A DNA stretch of 64,000 nucleotides from assembly GCA_040954595.2 (NCBI GenBank), contig CM082579.2:16244001-16308000 (forward strand). Reading direction: 5' to 3'. Each line of letters opens with the position of its first letter. Position 1 is the stretch's first letter. The DNA comes from Balanoglossus misakiensis (taxonomy: Eukaryota > Hemichordata). The translations under genes were made by a program, and so were the position numbers. This document shows, in pieces, positions 1 to 11,767 of the stretch. The notes below the pieces were generated by a model. That model searched no databases and had not been told where the DNA came from. It worked only from the letters and a program-made list of their open reading frames with translations.

Positions 1-88
1 ATGGCCGCCATGGGTCAATGCATAAGTGTACCAAGTTTCATGCTTTTAACCCAAAGTGCACGATTTTTTTGTTAACTGCCCCACTAAA
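1..88. repeat. dispersed ~130-bp repeat, truncated by window edge
   Basis: The sequence around CTTTTAACCCAAAGTGCAC recurs at 26.15-26.29 kb, where it forms an inverted pair, and twice in tandem at 44.39-44.65 kb. This copy is one arm of the palindromic form seen at 26 kb and ends in the same TTAACTGCCCC. No coding content is apparent. Confidence 0.7.
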
Positions 89-562
89 ATGTTTTCGATT
101 CTCAAACAAATGAATTGCGATGTTTTTTCCACGTCTTATACTTAGCGTTGACCAGTGGACAGAATACAGAGTGTTAGTCATCCCGCTCAGCTGGAACAAA
201 ACCATTCTCGTAACTTCCGTAAGCCTAAAATCAAGACAATGTGCTGGCTCGCTCGGGACCAGGCCCGCTAGCTGCAAGCACACATTCATGATCGTAGCGT
301 TGACGTTTCAAATTCTACCTTTCTCGTATTGATTTTACCCAGCGATATTCTTACGGAACCGTCATGGAACCGTCAGTTTTATATGACTTATGTACAACTA
401 CGGGTTCATCCACTTGTTTATTCCATTTCACAAGAAAGTTACAGCGACGGGCGAATCAGTGTAAATAGTTCCGGTTGATGACGTAGAACAGGAGTAAATT
501 CGGATTTTTTATTCGACCTGTTCTACGTCACACAAGCGGCTATACGGGCCAGTTCATGTGAT
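89..562 (+). repeat. ~0.47-kb dispersed repeat, copy A (without MITE)
   Basis: Similar along its length to 15,890-17,115, apart from a 762-bp insertion present only there. It contains a short stem pairing TGACGTAGAACAGG near 480 with CCTGTTCTACGTCA near 520. Short reading frames inside it are not conserved between the two copies, so I treat it as non-coding mobile or repetitive DNA. Positions 563-833 hold nothing recognised. Confidence 0.7.
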
Positions 563-833
563 AAAACGTTGAACAACAGTGAATGCAGTAAATTAAAAAG
601 CCCCAACTTTGAATGGAATAAACACTACTTTGGATTTTATGACCAGCACTCTATGGAGAGTAGAGCACGATTCCTCAGGCGTTTGTTTTGTGTGTATGCT
701 ATTGTTCACTTGTTCTGATCATTGTACTTACCCATTGCATACTTACCTGGCTGATATTGTTGAAGGTTATAGTAGGTCATCTACTCTAGTGAAAATTCTA
801 AATTGATTTGGTATTATTTGTTCTGGAGATACA

Positions 834-1727
834 TTGCATAGATACATGTTGGGAGTTATCAACAAAAGAACATCAGCTGATTTCACAGAGGAAAATATTG
901 CAAATAATGCATTTTGTATAACTTCCATTGACAATATTGATAAACCAGCTAAATATGCAGCTGCTAGAGCTGATCCAAAGGACAGAGGTTTCCACGGTAC
1001 CTCTTATCAAATGGTCCAACCAAAACCAAAGTCAATTTTGAACAGTGTTGATGATATTGTTTTTGGCAGTCATGACAAACATTCAACTGTCAAAGATTTT
1101 AAGCTAATCAACATATATGGTGGTGGAAGGTGCTTTTTCAGGAGCATCTCTGTGAGAAATGATATTGCATTGCAAAATTGCGATCATCTACCTAGTGGAC
1201 TCCCTTCTGACCCAATTTTAGCTGACCGAGAGAAAATATTCGCAGACAAGTTAAGAGCAGATACAGTAGACATAATGCGTGCCAATCATATATACTTTGA
1301 AGGAATGGATGATGCACAACTTGATGTCCTGTTAGACGGCACTCGTTATATGGACATTTTGCACAGGACACAATGTATGGAAAAGGCAGATTAATATGCT
1401 GGTATGCCAGAAATGTTATCTGTAGTGTATGTTGCAAAATGTCCATTACATATATACACCAAGCAGAATGATATATTTGCAAGAGGTGATGGTGATGTGT
1501 TCTCCAAGACTGAGCCTGTCTGTCTCTTGTACACACCAGACAGGCCAGGTCAACCAGGCCATTATGATTTGCTTCTTAACAGGCAGTTAATTAAAAGTAA
1601 AGATAGTCTGGTGAGTGAAAATGCACAGAATTCATTTGAACGGTGGCAGGAATTAAACAGTGGCTTTTGTTCACAAAATACAGTAGACTCTGAAATGAAT
1701 GAAATTTTTGGCAATTTGTGGAAATAA
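834..1727 (+). pseudogene. OTU-like cysteine protease domain (broken)
   Basis: The frame from 834 to 1,393 contains YGGGRCFFRSIS, which matches the OTU signature around the catalytic cysteine (usual form G-D-G-x-C-x-F-R). The acidic residue is replaced by glycine here. After a stop at about 1,393 the same protein resumes at 1,404, with a PEMLSVVYVAKCPLHIYT block and then GHYDLLL, where the catalytic histidine is expected. OTU proteins are deubiquitinases in cells; their role in this element type is unknown to me. The stop and the changed motif residue argue against activity. Confidence 0.7.
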
Positions 1728-1779
1728 TACTAAAATCATGGTTGACAGATCTATCTAAAAAATACTGGTACAGGTTTGA

Positions 1780-2740
1780 TTGCAAAAGCCCGTACATTTA
1801 CGGAGAAAAAAATCCAATGATACTGTTCATGATGATGTAGTATTTAAACCACCTCTACTGAGACAACATCAACCACGGTCATCAATTTCGCTCTCAGATT
1901 TTGACATTAAACAAGAAGAAGCCATTGCTTGGTCAGAACTGTTTTCTGACAATTCATTTTTGCTCTACAGAAAAATGCAATGCACAGAGCTGATATAGAA
2001 ACAGTTTTTGGGGATTTTAAATCAACATTAGCAACAAATTCTAACAGTGATGACAGTGAATGCTCAAATGTCATTTATTTGGGCATAGCAAGTGAACACG
2101 CAGACACCATTGAAACTGTCCATAACATTATCAATAAGCTGTATATGTTACATTCAGAGTTGGTGTAAGAATAAAATACCTGGTTGTGGTTGGTGATGGG
2201 AAAACTTCCCATCACCTGATAAAGTTAAAAGACATGTATGGTGCAAATTTAGACTGGTTGCAGCCTTTTATCAGAGACTGGCACACTCTAAAAAATTACC
2301 AACCAGTCATCATGAAAATACCTGGGATGCTGGCCTAAAACATCTGGCAGGGTTCAATCATAAAGGGGGAACTTTGGAAACCCTAGTACAGTGTACAAAT
2401 TTCAAGCTAACTCATCGCTTCCTAACACAAATTTGGGAAAGTATGTTTAGATGTGTTGTCAATTCCTTTTTGAATAAGAGGGGTGAAACCCATAATACCC
2501 AGCACTGTCCCTTAAATACAGAAACAGTCCAAAAATAATTACTAGAAGCTGTCACAAAATCTTTGGAATGTACTGAAGATAAAGCTGATCATATTGACAA
2601 AATTAATGGTGACCTTAAGGCTCAACTTACTCACTTGCAAGAGGAATTTCAGATTTTTTGTGACAGAACACAGTACGATATTTTACCCACAATTCTCCAT
2701 GATTTGTATCATCGAAGGTTGCCCATTTAATAACTTTTTC
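1780..2740 (+). pseudogene. linker and first part of DUF6589-like region (broken)
   Basis: Frames at 1,780-1,998 and 1,980-2,168 continue the protein after a frameshift. Next come VVVGDGKT near 2,180 and, one frameshift later, DWLQPFIRDWHTLKNYQPV near 2,255-2,310. The phrase order GDGKT, then HLxKLK, then DWHxLKNYQPV is what I associate with DUF6589-type proteins. A further stop lies near 2,336, and coding similarity fades after about 2,740. Confidence 0.6.
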
Positions 2741-3263
2741 TGTTTTAGACACTAACAATGATATGAAGTACATATAAATCTATTTATGTTTATCTAGGAA
2801 AAGTACGTTGAGGAATTAGAGTGAAATTCCAAAATCAAAATTTAAAAGCATTAAAAATCAAAGTATTCATGTACTGCAAATGCCACACTTCGGAGGAAAC
2901 AAGCAATGAGGAAACAAGCAATGATTGACTGAGGTGGCCAGTCTCTGTTGAAAGTTAACATGTAAATTTCCATTGTTCTGTCAAAAGAAAATATCAATAT
3001 CTTTTTGTTTGATTAAACAGGTGTTTCAAGTGTCCCTGTTTTACTCCAAACTTTTTGGTATGGCTGGCTATGCAATTGCTTGATTATTTTATAAAATTCG
3101 TATCTTCTCTCTCAATAATACATAATTTTCTAAATCATTTGAAATGGTAATTGACAATAAGATTCACCTTAAAAGTAAGATCTCAAAATTTCTATTAGTG
3201 GTCTACAATTCTCTCTACACTTTGCCTGGTTTGACTGAGTAATCTCTAATTGTACAAATCAGA
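2741..3263. other. non-coding gap within the multidomain element
   Basis: AT-rich sequence with no convincing frame on either strand. It may be a former intron or decayed coding sequence. No repeat match to the rest of the window was noticed. Confidence 0.4.
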
Positions 3264-3887
3264 ATGAATTATGGGATATTTCACGTACTGTGCAGAAGGG
3301 CAAATACAGACAAAACTTTCAAATTTTGGGTTAGATTTATAGAGGAAGATTTGTTTGCATACATGTCTTTGTACATTGCAATAAGGTCAGGAAATTGGAA
3401 CCTTCGAATATCGGCTTTGAAAAAAATGAACCAACTGTTCCATGCATATGACCGATCCCTGTACTTGAGGTTAATTCCCAGACACCTTGCTGACCTTCTG
3501 AAGATGCCAAACTCTCTGTTGTGACATTTCAAAGCAGGTGGTTTTGTTTGCAATTTGTCAGGCTCAACTTGGGTTAATGTAGCACTAGATGAAGCCCATG
3601 AAATGTGCGTCAATAAAGATGTTAAAGCTGCATTGCATACTTCTACAGGTGGGTTAATGGAGAGAATAGCAATTTATTTACCCTATAGAGCTATGGCTGC
3701 CAAGAATCTAAAAGATCAGTTATTTTCTTTCTAAAATGAAACCCATAATTCAGTTAGTGTACATAAAATACATGAGTCAAACTGCAGGTTGTATATCAAT
3801 TGTCTTGAAGGTGCTGATGTATTTTCACCACTTAATACCGCCAGGGAGCTAACTAATATATTTTCAGATGACACAGCAAAGAATAGC
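3264..3887 (+). pseudogene. second part of DUF6589-like region (broken)
   Basis: The frame beginning near 3,264 reads through RSGNWNLRISALKKM and HLADLLKMP. After a TGA near 3,522 it continues with STWVNVALDEAHEMCVNKD near 3,565-3,620. These blocks fit the second half of the DUF6589-type proteins named above. The frame has a further stop near 3,734 and ends where the reversed repeat begins. Confidence 0.6.
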
Positions 3888-4889
3888 GTCAAGGACACTG
3901 TGGTCCCATTTGAGGATTATGCGGAAACAGTGACACACCAGAATAAAAATTACAGGTGACATTGCAAGCATATATGATCTTACGATATAGAAATATGGAA
4001 TGTAAAAAAAATTGACCAAAAATTGTCTGTACAAACACATATGAGAAGCAACTTCTTTCAGTCAGCTCTGAAACAGACAGACAGACAGACACACACACTG
4101 ACCTGCCACTAGTAATAAACAATTTAATAGCCCATGGTCTCTCTAACAGCTGGCTTATTGAAGTTATGTAAACATGTCTCAGTTGGGGGTAACAACTCCT
4201 TGTAAACAGTAACTTTCAAAACAACTGGACAATTGGTTTAGGAGAAAAAACTCGCTAAATATTGAATATTTGTGATATCAGAATTGAATAAAAGTTGCAC
4301 ATATACATGTATGTGTTATGAAATTATATCCTAAATTTCAAAGCAATCAGAGAAAAAACAAATTTCAAAGCAATCAACAAGCAGTTTCACAAAAAAATAT
4401 TTGTTCAAAAGTGGCAAAAACACAAAATTGTACAATACCTTACTTCAACCACTACAAGGAACATGCTGCCAAAGTTCAATGCAATATGACAAGCAGTTTC
4501 AGGAAAACAATTTTTGACAAAAATTGAAAAAGTTTCCCCGATAACACATTTATGAAAATATCACATTTTTACAACATATTATTTGGGTTACACCTACGAA
4601 CATGCCTACCAAATTGCAAAGCAATCCGGCATGCGGTTTTACAGAAAGAAAAAAATTGACCAAAAATGGCAAATATTGCTCAAAATTATAAATATGCAAA
4701 TTTTACAACAATTTGAACACAACTATGGTTACTCAGACAACAATTGGGAAGCTTCATACTAAATTTAAAAGAAGTAAGCCCATCACTTTCAGAAATGAAG
4801 ACTTTTTACCAATAACATGGAAAAATACAAACAAATGCATAAAAAATAGGAAATCAATAATATTAGCTCAAAACATACATTAATTGTAG
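3888..4889 (-). repeat. reversed 3' fragment of the GGTCCCATTG/TATG repeat
   Basis: Reading the minus strand, this segment follows the plus-strand sequence at about 48,210-49,280. It finishes with the family terminus CAAATGGGACCACAGTGTCC. It splits the DUF6589-like block from the FEN-like block of the host element, so it inserted after that element was in place. The reading frame across 3,889-3,955 is therefore repeat sequence. Confidence 0.75.
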
Positions 4890-4908
4890 GCCAAACAAGA
4901 GAAAACTA

Positions 4909-5421
4909 GTGAACTTCTTGTCAGCCACATCTTTAAAAATAATTGTACCGGCTCTGCAAGGTGATCATGTCCTCATTACAGCAGGTGGCTTTGATGGGGA
5001 AAATAGGGACAAGAGTCTTTTCGTCGGTAGTAATGGAATTGTGTCTGAGTGGGAAGCCAAAAGTTGTCATGAAGAAGCTGACAGTAGATGCATCCTTCAT
5101 GCAGTTCAGTCCTCTTACAAGAAAGGTGTTATTTACTCCCCTGATACCGATACTTATCATGTTCTCCTCCCAGTACTATATCAACATGTTCAAAAGGAGA
5201 TATTTGTACAACTGGATAATGATTTATCCAATCTCACTTATTTAGACATGAATCAATTCAAATCAGATTTAAATTTAGACCCTTATTTGCAACATATTCC
5301 CCTCCAATATGTAGGCAAAATATTTCAAACAGTGTTCATATGCACAGGTTGTGACTATACTTTGCAGGCATCGGAAAGATATCTTTCTACAAGACATTTT
5401 TTCAATACCCTGAGTTTATAA
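4909..5421 (+). pseudogene. FEN/PIN-nuclease-like domain of multidomain element
   Basis: A 170-codon open frame. HEEADSR lies at residues 54-60, SPDTDT at 77-82 and TGCDY at 146-150. Acidic clusters with this order and spacing resemble the metal-binding aspartates of the FEN1/XPG branch of the PIN nuclease fold (ExE, DxD and G-x-D-Y). This block is open, but its protein is broken up- and downstream. The nuclease assignment is by motif only, and no activity is implied for this copy. Confidence 0.55.
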
Positions 5422-5479
5422 CTAGTGGCACCCTTATACCTGGAACACTGATAGACACAACAGTAGACAGTGTAGGGAA

Positions 5480-6308
5480 TGGAATTTTCGCTTTCATACG
5501 TTTAAAAGGTAGTGTTTATGTTAAGAAACATTTCCAAGCATTTGATGCATCTCATCTTTTTGAACTTTATCGACAAGTAGCCAGTGTCACTAACAGTCTT
5601 AAAGATAACCACATCAAATGGCTTACATATATATGAGAAACAATTTGGCCACGTATCCAGTATGAGGAAGAATGTATCCCTTCCTTTGAAGCCCTACAAC
5701 TGCACTGGAAAAGATCATGCTGGGTCTCTCAGTAATGGTCCCAGGCCGATCAGTGCCATGTTACGTTTCCCTTATTCAATAATTATGGATACAGACTAAG
5801 CAACGGCGAACTTGATATTATTTGGGACAGTGATGCCAATTTAGAAAAAGTGAAAAATAATTTGGAGTTGCTAACAAAAGGGTGTGGCTGCAAAAAGATG
5901 CCAACTTGTAATAGCAGATGTTGTAAATGTTATAAGACCCACAATGGTTGTGGCCCTGCGTGTCAATGCAATGACTCCAGTAATCCACATAATGGGAACC
6001 CTGGATTCTGTACCACATCGAAAAAGTATGGGGTATGCCCAAAATATACAGATAAGTCACCACTATTAGAATCACCATCACCAATCACTGATACTGAACA
6101 TCATAATATGGAAAATAGCATTGATGCAATTTTACAGGAGGAGTCACATGAATTTGACATTTTAAGAGAAGAAGAGGGAAATATTTACGAGACTGATTCT
6201 GACTTTGATGAACTGACTGATGAATATAACTGGACGGAAGAAAAACAAACTGATAATTCAAAGAATGGTGATTGTGATTCCAATGATGGTGACTGTGATG
6301 ACATTTAA
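5480..6308 (+). pseudogene. Tesmin/TSO1-like CXC domain, C-terminus of element
   Basis: Coding resumes after 5,480 with LQLHWKRSCWVSQ near 5,690, after a stop at about 5,635. It leads into an open frame at 5,850-6,308. Residues 10-45 of that frame are cysteine-rich, with KGCGCKK, then SRCCKCYK, then GCGPACQC, the CXC pattern of Tesmin/TSO1 DNA-binding proteins. Only one CXC repeat is clear. The tail is very acidic, with a D-G-D-C-D-S-N-D repeat, and the stop is at 6,306-6,308. Confidence 0.7.
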
Positions 6309-7264
6309 TGAATCATCAATGAAATTGATTGGTCTTTTGTGGGTTGCAGCCCTATTGTGGTTTCAGTCATACCTTTCCAATCGCACCCTGTGTGTATGTG
6401 TTAATTTCAGACATGGTTACTGTAACCGTGTTCCAAACAATCACCATTTTATCCGCTTGACACTGGGGTAACACAGGGATCAGTTCTTTGTCCTATACTT
6501 TTTAATATGTACACTTCTCCATTAGGTGAATTAGTTTCTAGTCATGGATGCCTGTACATAGCTTTTATGCAGATGGCTCTTCATTGTCTTTTACCAAGAA
6601 GAATGCTCCCAGAATGCTTTCAAATCTAGAACATTGTATTTCCGATGTCGGTACTGAATGTCTGAAAATGTCTTGTGTTTAAATAACGATAAGACTGAAT
6701 TTGTTATTTTTTCTGCTACTTCGGGTAATCTATCTGCCAGAGGGATTACAGAAATGCATGTGATGCTCTGAAACCTGTTCATTGTCTGACAATGATTGCA
6801 CAGATCTGCCATTCAGTCGCTTTTCATTTGCAGCATATTGCACTTGTCTGTAAATATTTATCTCAAGCCGCCACAGAGCAATAAAGTTCCTTCTTTTGTT
6901 GCATTTTGAATAGATTCATGTAATTCACTTTTATTTGGGCTCCCTAAGTACTAGATCAGCCGTATTCAAGTTCAAAATATTGCTGCTAGTTCCAAAATCA
7001 CCTTTTACATCAATGCAATTTCAGTTGCATTGGTTACCTGTGTCTGATCGTATTGTTTTCAAGATTTTATTTCTTATTTTTGAATTCATTCATAGACTTG
7101 GACCATCATATCTGTCTGATATGATCAAATTGTATGTTCCAAATCGAAACTTGGAGTCAGCTGATCAGCTCAAACTCTGTCCTGTTCAGCCCAATGCAAT
7201 GATGACAACAAAAATTGCTTGCCTTCAGACACAAATATTTATTGCATATATTATCAGTGAATAA
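6309..7264 (+). mobile_element. LINE reverse-transcriptase remnant (CR1/L2-like)
   Basis: Broken frames read GVTQGSVLCPILFNMYTSPL near 6,465-6,525, then a block resembling the region around the YADD box, where the aspartates are lost. A frame at 6,935-7,264 contains LHWLPVSDRIVFKILFLIF and LGPSYLSDMI, typical of the C-terminal part of CR1/L2-type reverse transcriptases. There are many frameshifts and no endonuclease, so this is a dead 5'-truncated copy. It directly abuts the CXC block. Confidence 0.75.
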
Positions 7265-8213
7265 AGGGAAATGGTTTTGAAGTTACAGTTGGCATTTTGC
7301 ATTCTCGAAATGTCTACTAATATCCCAGGCCACGATAAAGAGAAAAAAAATACACCAGCTGAGCTCCTCACACGTACGTAGTCATGTATGGTAAACCTGG
7401 CATTCTGTCCATATGGGACCTACATTTGTAGGCGATAGATCGATGTTGTATTGAAATCAGGCTAGTAATTAAGTTAAAACTTGGCTAATACGTTACCTTA
7501 GGGTGTTATACATTATCCAGTAACTGTTTTACTTAAGAATTGCCTTTCAAAAGCTGTTTTCCCCACGGTAAACGTATCGTTTCACGATCAACGCAACACT
7601 TCTGTATTTACAAGGCTAACATGGAGCCGGAGAGGTCAACGTATACTTCCGGGTCATATCGTTGAACGACATCGATTATTTTTAAGCGGACTGTTACACA
7701 AGCATTTCGAATTAATTTCTTTTCATGGATGTCGGGACCGATATTAGACCTCTCTGTCAGGAAAGTTTGGTTAACTTCCGAGGTCGTTTTCAAATGCTTT
7801 TTGACACGTTTATGGACGTCTCTTTCGGGGTCACCAACATACCACTGAAAACACGTTAAAAACTTCTACTATTACCGACAGATTTTCATAAAATTTACGT
7901 CTGCAGTGAAAAATGGGAATCACTTTCGTAATTTATCCAGCTAACATGGTATTTTATTGCACAACAGAGCATAAAAATCAAGTTGAAAATCACCTTGAAA
8001 ATTGGCCTATTGCAGTCTGTTTGAAAGTTAACGGTCGCTCGCTTGATCAACTTTCATATGCAAATGAGCACCGTGCGATCTGACTGTGTATATGTACTCC
8101 GTGTAGACTGAATGGGACCACTGTGTCCTTGACGCAATTTTTTACACTTATCAGGTATATGTTGACTAACACAAGCAAAAATATCACCAACTCATCTGAG
8201 AAATCTTATCCCA
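7265..8213. other. intergenic, no gene seen
   Basis: No coding frame is supported. Around 8,119-8,150 there is an isolated copy of the terminus AATGGGACCACTGTGTCC that ends the TATG-repeat family elsewhere in the window. Confidence 0.4.
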
Positions 8214-8224
8214 GGTCCTAAGGT

Positions 8225-8395
8225 TGTGAGATTAATAGAATCTCACACTCCCAAGGACTAGGGGTCATAATTCTGACATGAGTTGGGGATTTTCTGTCCC
8301 ACACGAGCCGCAGGCGAATGTGGGACAAAATATCCCTGACAAGTGTGGGAAATATGATCCTAGGTCCTTTGTGTATGAGATTATATTTCTCACAC
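8225..8395. repeat. foldback hairpin element
   Basis: The two halves are imperfect inverted repeats: GTGAGATTAATAGAATCTCAC... on the left against ...GAGATTATATTTCTCACAC on the right, with TGTCCCACA facing TGTGGGACA near the apex. The apex reads CGAGCCGCAGGCGAA, a motif also found, on the other strand, at the apices of other hairpins at 13.07 and 29.49 kb. Confidence 0.7.
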
Positions 8396-8962
8396 GGGCA
8401 CAAATTAGCCAAATTCGTCTTAAAACATTGAATAAATGACTCTTGAGTTGTCATCTGGCATGTTGTAGTTTCTTTATCCTGTCATTGGATAACATTTAGC
8501 GCACGTTATTGAAAAACGCTTTGTCATCCAATCAGCGCTCGCGTCATATACAGCTTTCGATTCAGTGAGTGTGTGGGATTGATTTGTTCTTACACTCTGA
8601 TCCCACACTCTCAGCATGCCAGGAGTGTGAGAATCTATATAATTAAGATCTACGAGTTTGAAATTTTAGGTGAAGAGTTTATCAATTTCTTTGCCAACCC
8701 TGTAGGGCATTCTGGGATATGTGTTCATGCCAAAGCACAAACAGTTATGACCTGACAGCTCAGTTTTTACATCATTTCTACAAATCCACAAAGAAACTGA
8801 AAGTTTAGAAAAGTCAGGCCTGTTAGAAATATTAGAAATATCACTGTTAATACTTAATTTCAAAGCCATGTGAATTTGTTCAATTTAAGAAAATTTTAAA
8901 GGAAGGGAGGATAGGTATTGACTTGAATAATTACAATGGATGTTTTTGTTTTCTATTTTCAG
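8396..8962. other. intergenic or intron, no gene seen
   Basis: A second short inverted repeat with CCCACACTC and GAGTGTGAGA lies at 8,565-8,635, perhaps the same hairpin family. Nothing else is recognised up to the EGF exon. Confidence 0.4.
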
Positions 8963-9082
8963 ATGTGAATGAGTGTTCAGATTCTGTTTGTGCTGGAGGT
9001 TGTCACAATGCAGAGGGTGGATTCAGCTGTAGTTGTGGTGATGATGGTTTTTCTCTGAGTGCAGACCATGTCAATTGTTTAG
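8963..9082 (+). CDS. calcium-binding EGF-like exon
   Basis: A single exon bounded by AG and GTAAGT, phase 1 at both ends. It encodes a cbEGF module starting VNECSDSVCAGGC and continuing FSCSCGDDGFSL, with six cysteines in EGF order and the D-V-N-E-C calcium-binding start. The exon is intact. The rest of its gene is not visible apart from the damaged cbEGF exon 1.8 kb downstream. It could be the upstream part of the EGF/GCC2 gene at 45-60 kb or an unrelated gene such as a fibrillin- or SCUBE-type protein. Confidence 0.8.
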
Positions 9083-10872
9083 GTAAGTTTTTTTTGAGTG
9101 GGGAGGGTATAGGCTAACAATGGCTTTGCATTTCCTGCCACAAAAGGGTGCTTACAGAAGTTGTAAGTTGCAGAGATTACAGCCAGTCACCATGTTAAAA
9201 AAGAAAATAATTTAAAGTTATCAGGCACTTTCCATAGTTAGAAATTAAAAATATAGCGTCAAGGACACTTGGTGCTCTCTCAGTGTGTAGTGGATGACGA
9301 GCAGAATGTTTGGAGAACAGTGCAAACACCACAGTGAAATGCTGAACTGATTTGCTCATGTAATATTGAATGCAGCCTGATAACGTAGGTGCTTGACAGG
9401 GGGAAAAACCACTTGTCCTGGGCTCTAATAACTGTTTTAAATTAAGTCTTAAAAATGGCCTGCACTCACAAATGGCCTCACACAAATATATTGTCATTTC
9501 CCTCTCAGATTCTGTATATTATGTTATACTGATGGAATTCATTGTGTATGTCGTATCAAATTGCACCAGTGCGAACTATGAGAAATGTGTTTTGAAAAAA
9601 AACAGTGCTTAGAAGTACTAGTCTAAAAGTGAAAGAAATACATTTGGAAAAAAAAATATCAGACAGCATTCAAGATCAGCTGAAGTGTTTTGATAAAATT
9701 TCTCCATATTCAAGTATATACTTTCATGTGCTGACTATAGTAGTGTAGGTGGTAGCAAAAAAATACATGAATTGTTCAAACAGAAAGTTCAATCATTTAG
9801 TTTCCCCAGTTTATGGGTGCATAGCAGTTGTGAACATAGTATATGAAATAAATTAAAATAGTCATTGCTCTCTGGTCCATCATTTTCGGTAGAAGTGACC
9901 TGATTTCACATCAATAGTTTCCCACCCATCATTTCCAGCTAATTTCATGTAGAACAAAACTCCTATACAACATAATAACATTTCTAGAACCTTTTTTTGA
10001 TGGTTGGGCCCACAGACTAACACTAGTGGTTCTAAAAAGAAACTTCCATAACAACCTGTACGCTTGACGCATTCAAGTCAGGGCACACCTAACCCATTCA
10101 AAATATGCAAATTAGAAAAAGACGCATATGCATTATTTGTGCCTCCAGAGACACACACAGGAAATCAAGCGAGTGTGGCCACTAGCTGAAAGAGCTGAAT
10201 TCAATGGATTGCCTTACAATGTTCATGATACAAGGGGGTGATGATCAATGAACAGAACAGCGGTCCACTTTCACGCATTGTAGTGCACTGATCATGGCAA
10301 GTTGATCATGTCAAAACAAACGACGATGTTAGATAGCAGTGCTTCGCAAGTTTGACTAATTTGTATGAAAATTGTCTCGCCAAACTTTTTTCTCGCGGGT
10401 AGCAAAAACACTGCTGGCTAATCCGTTCCGATTTCTGTCCCTGTTCCAATTCTTCCGCAACACCTCAAAGCTACACACCACCGCCAAAAACATAAAGCTA
10501 GAAAATGGTATGAATTCTTGACGGATGGAAGTAGTTTGACAGACGGTAGTAGCTCATACCCAACTTGACAGACTCCTCTGTTTACACTTCGGAGCCAAAA
10601 AAAAACGAGTTTGTTGTCTCGTGCATGGTATTTTTGGCTTTCAAACACTACCTTGTTAAATTTAATGTGGTTACTACATTGTTTGTTTATCAGTATACAG
10701 TACTGGTACAGATAAACATATGTAATGACCAAGTTATATGCCAGATGATATTTATTAAGTTTCACACAATTTTGCTCTCTTGTCGTATATTTTCAAATGT
10801 GTACTCAAAGAAAACTGTAATTCACATGTATTCATTCTAATACATTTTATGATATTTGTGTTTTCCCCGCAG
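9083..10872. other. intron between cbEGF exons
   Basis: AT-rich with no supported coding. The words AGCGTCAAGGACACTTGG at 9,256-9,273 resemble the TATG-family terminus in reverse. No other element was identified in this 1.8 kb. Confidence 0.4.
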
Positions 10873-10984
10873 ATGACAATGAGTGCGATCAAGCTGGTTT
10901 GTCACCATGCCAACAAGTAGGTTGCAACACACCAACCAGTTACCAGAGTGTGGTTGCAGACCAGGATTCAACATACATGCGTTT
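10873..10984 (+). pseudogene. calcium-binding EGF-like exon, frameshifted
   Basis: Bounded by CGCAG and GTGAGT. The first half reads DNECDQAGLSPCQQVGCNTP. The second half, ECGCRPGFNIHAF, is only read in another frame, so a small indel near 10,945 separates them. The domain type is the same as at 8,963. Either the gene is decaying or the base sequence contains an error. Confidence 0.75.
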
Positions 10985-11125
10985 GTGAGTATCTACAATT
11001 TGGAGAGAAAGTAAGATGTATGGGTTTGTACTTAGTGTCTTATACATGTATATGTGACACTGAAATCATATATTGTACAATCAGTCATTGGTAAATGTCT
11101 GCTATTCATGACACAGATCAACATA

Positions 11126-11307
11126 CAGTCAAACCTGTTAGTGGCCACCTCTATTAGGCAGCCACCTCTATATAGTGGCCACTTTATTCTAGTCCCTGTG
11201 CAATTTACAACTACATTAATTGACTTTTCTACAAGGTATAATGGCCACCTATCTATAAAGGCCAGTTTAGAAAAGTCCCTTCACTAGCCATAATGAGCAG
11301 GTTTGAC
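11126..11307. mobile_element. short TA-flanked MITE, CAGTCAAACCTG termini
   Basis: Starts CAGTCAAACCTGT directly after TA and ends CAGGTTTGAC. The interior has several GTGGCCACCT blocks in both orientations. The terminal sequence and TA flank suggest a Tc1/mariner- or pogo-type non-autonomous element. Confidence 0.65.
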
Positions 11308-11767
11308 AGCTGTTGTGTTGATTTCTGTCTGTTTTACGTGTAACACAATCATGACATTTTTCATAAAGAGGGCAGCCTTCCAAAATTAAGTGTCATCTCA
11401 ATGCAGACAATGTGAAAAAGGTGGTCAGTAGAGTACTGCTCGAGCTCATCTAGTTTGTTTTATACATGATACAAGTTGCGTGTAAAACTGACCTTACAAT
11501 AAAATGTGGCTGTCGAACATAAGTCCCAACTATAGTGTTGATACACAAGACTCTCAAGTTTTTACTCTGTAACCAACTGGCCTCGTGTTCGCGTCTTGGA
11601 AGGGTAACATGACTGCATAGCAATGTTTTATGACAATTTGGTACATAGAGAAATGGAATACTGTGACATTATTGACTCTGGGAACTATGTAGATGATGCC
11701 CAGCCTAAATATACTGACTGTCTGCAATTATAGTTTTAGCATTTTTGTTCAATTGCACTTTCAAGTA

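Larger units (their letters stand above)
834..6308 (+). mobile_element. decayed OTU/DUF6589/FEN-like/CXC multidomain element
   Basis: Five blocks in one orientation resemble parts of a large protein type that is repeated in many invertebrate genomes: an OTU protease-like block, a linker, a DUF6589-like block, a FEN/PIN-nuclease-like block and a C-terminal CXC zinc-binding domain. The frame is broken by stops and frameshifts (for example near 1,393, 2,210, 2,336, 3,522 and 5,635), and a reversed repeat sits at 3,888-4,889. I infer a dead copy of a mobile or multicopy gene. I saw no reverse transcriptase, integrase or standard DDE transposase motif. TIRs and target-site duplications were not found. 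Confidence 0.65.

Noticed and set aside
4909-5245. Second plus-strand frame at 4,943-5,245 and minus-strand frame at 4,933-5,160
   Set aside because: Shadows of the FEN-like frame, without any motif of their own.
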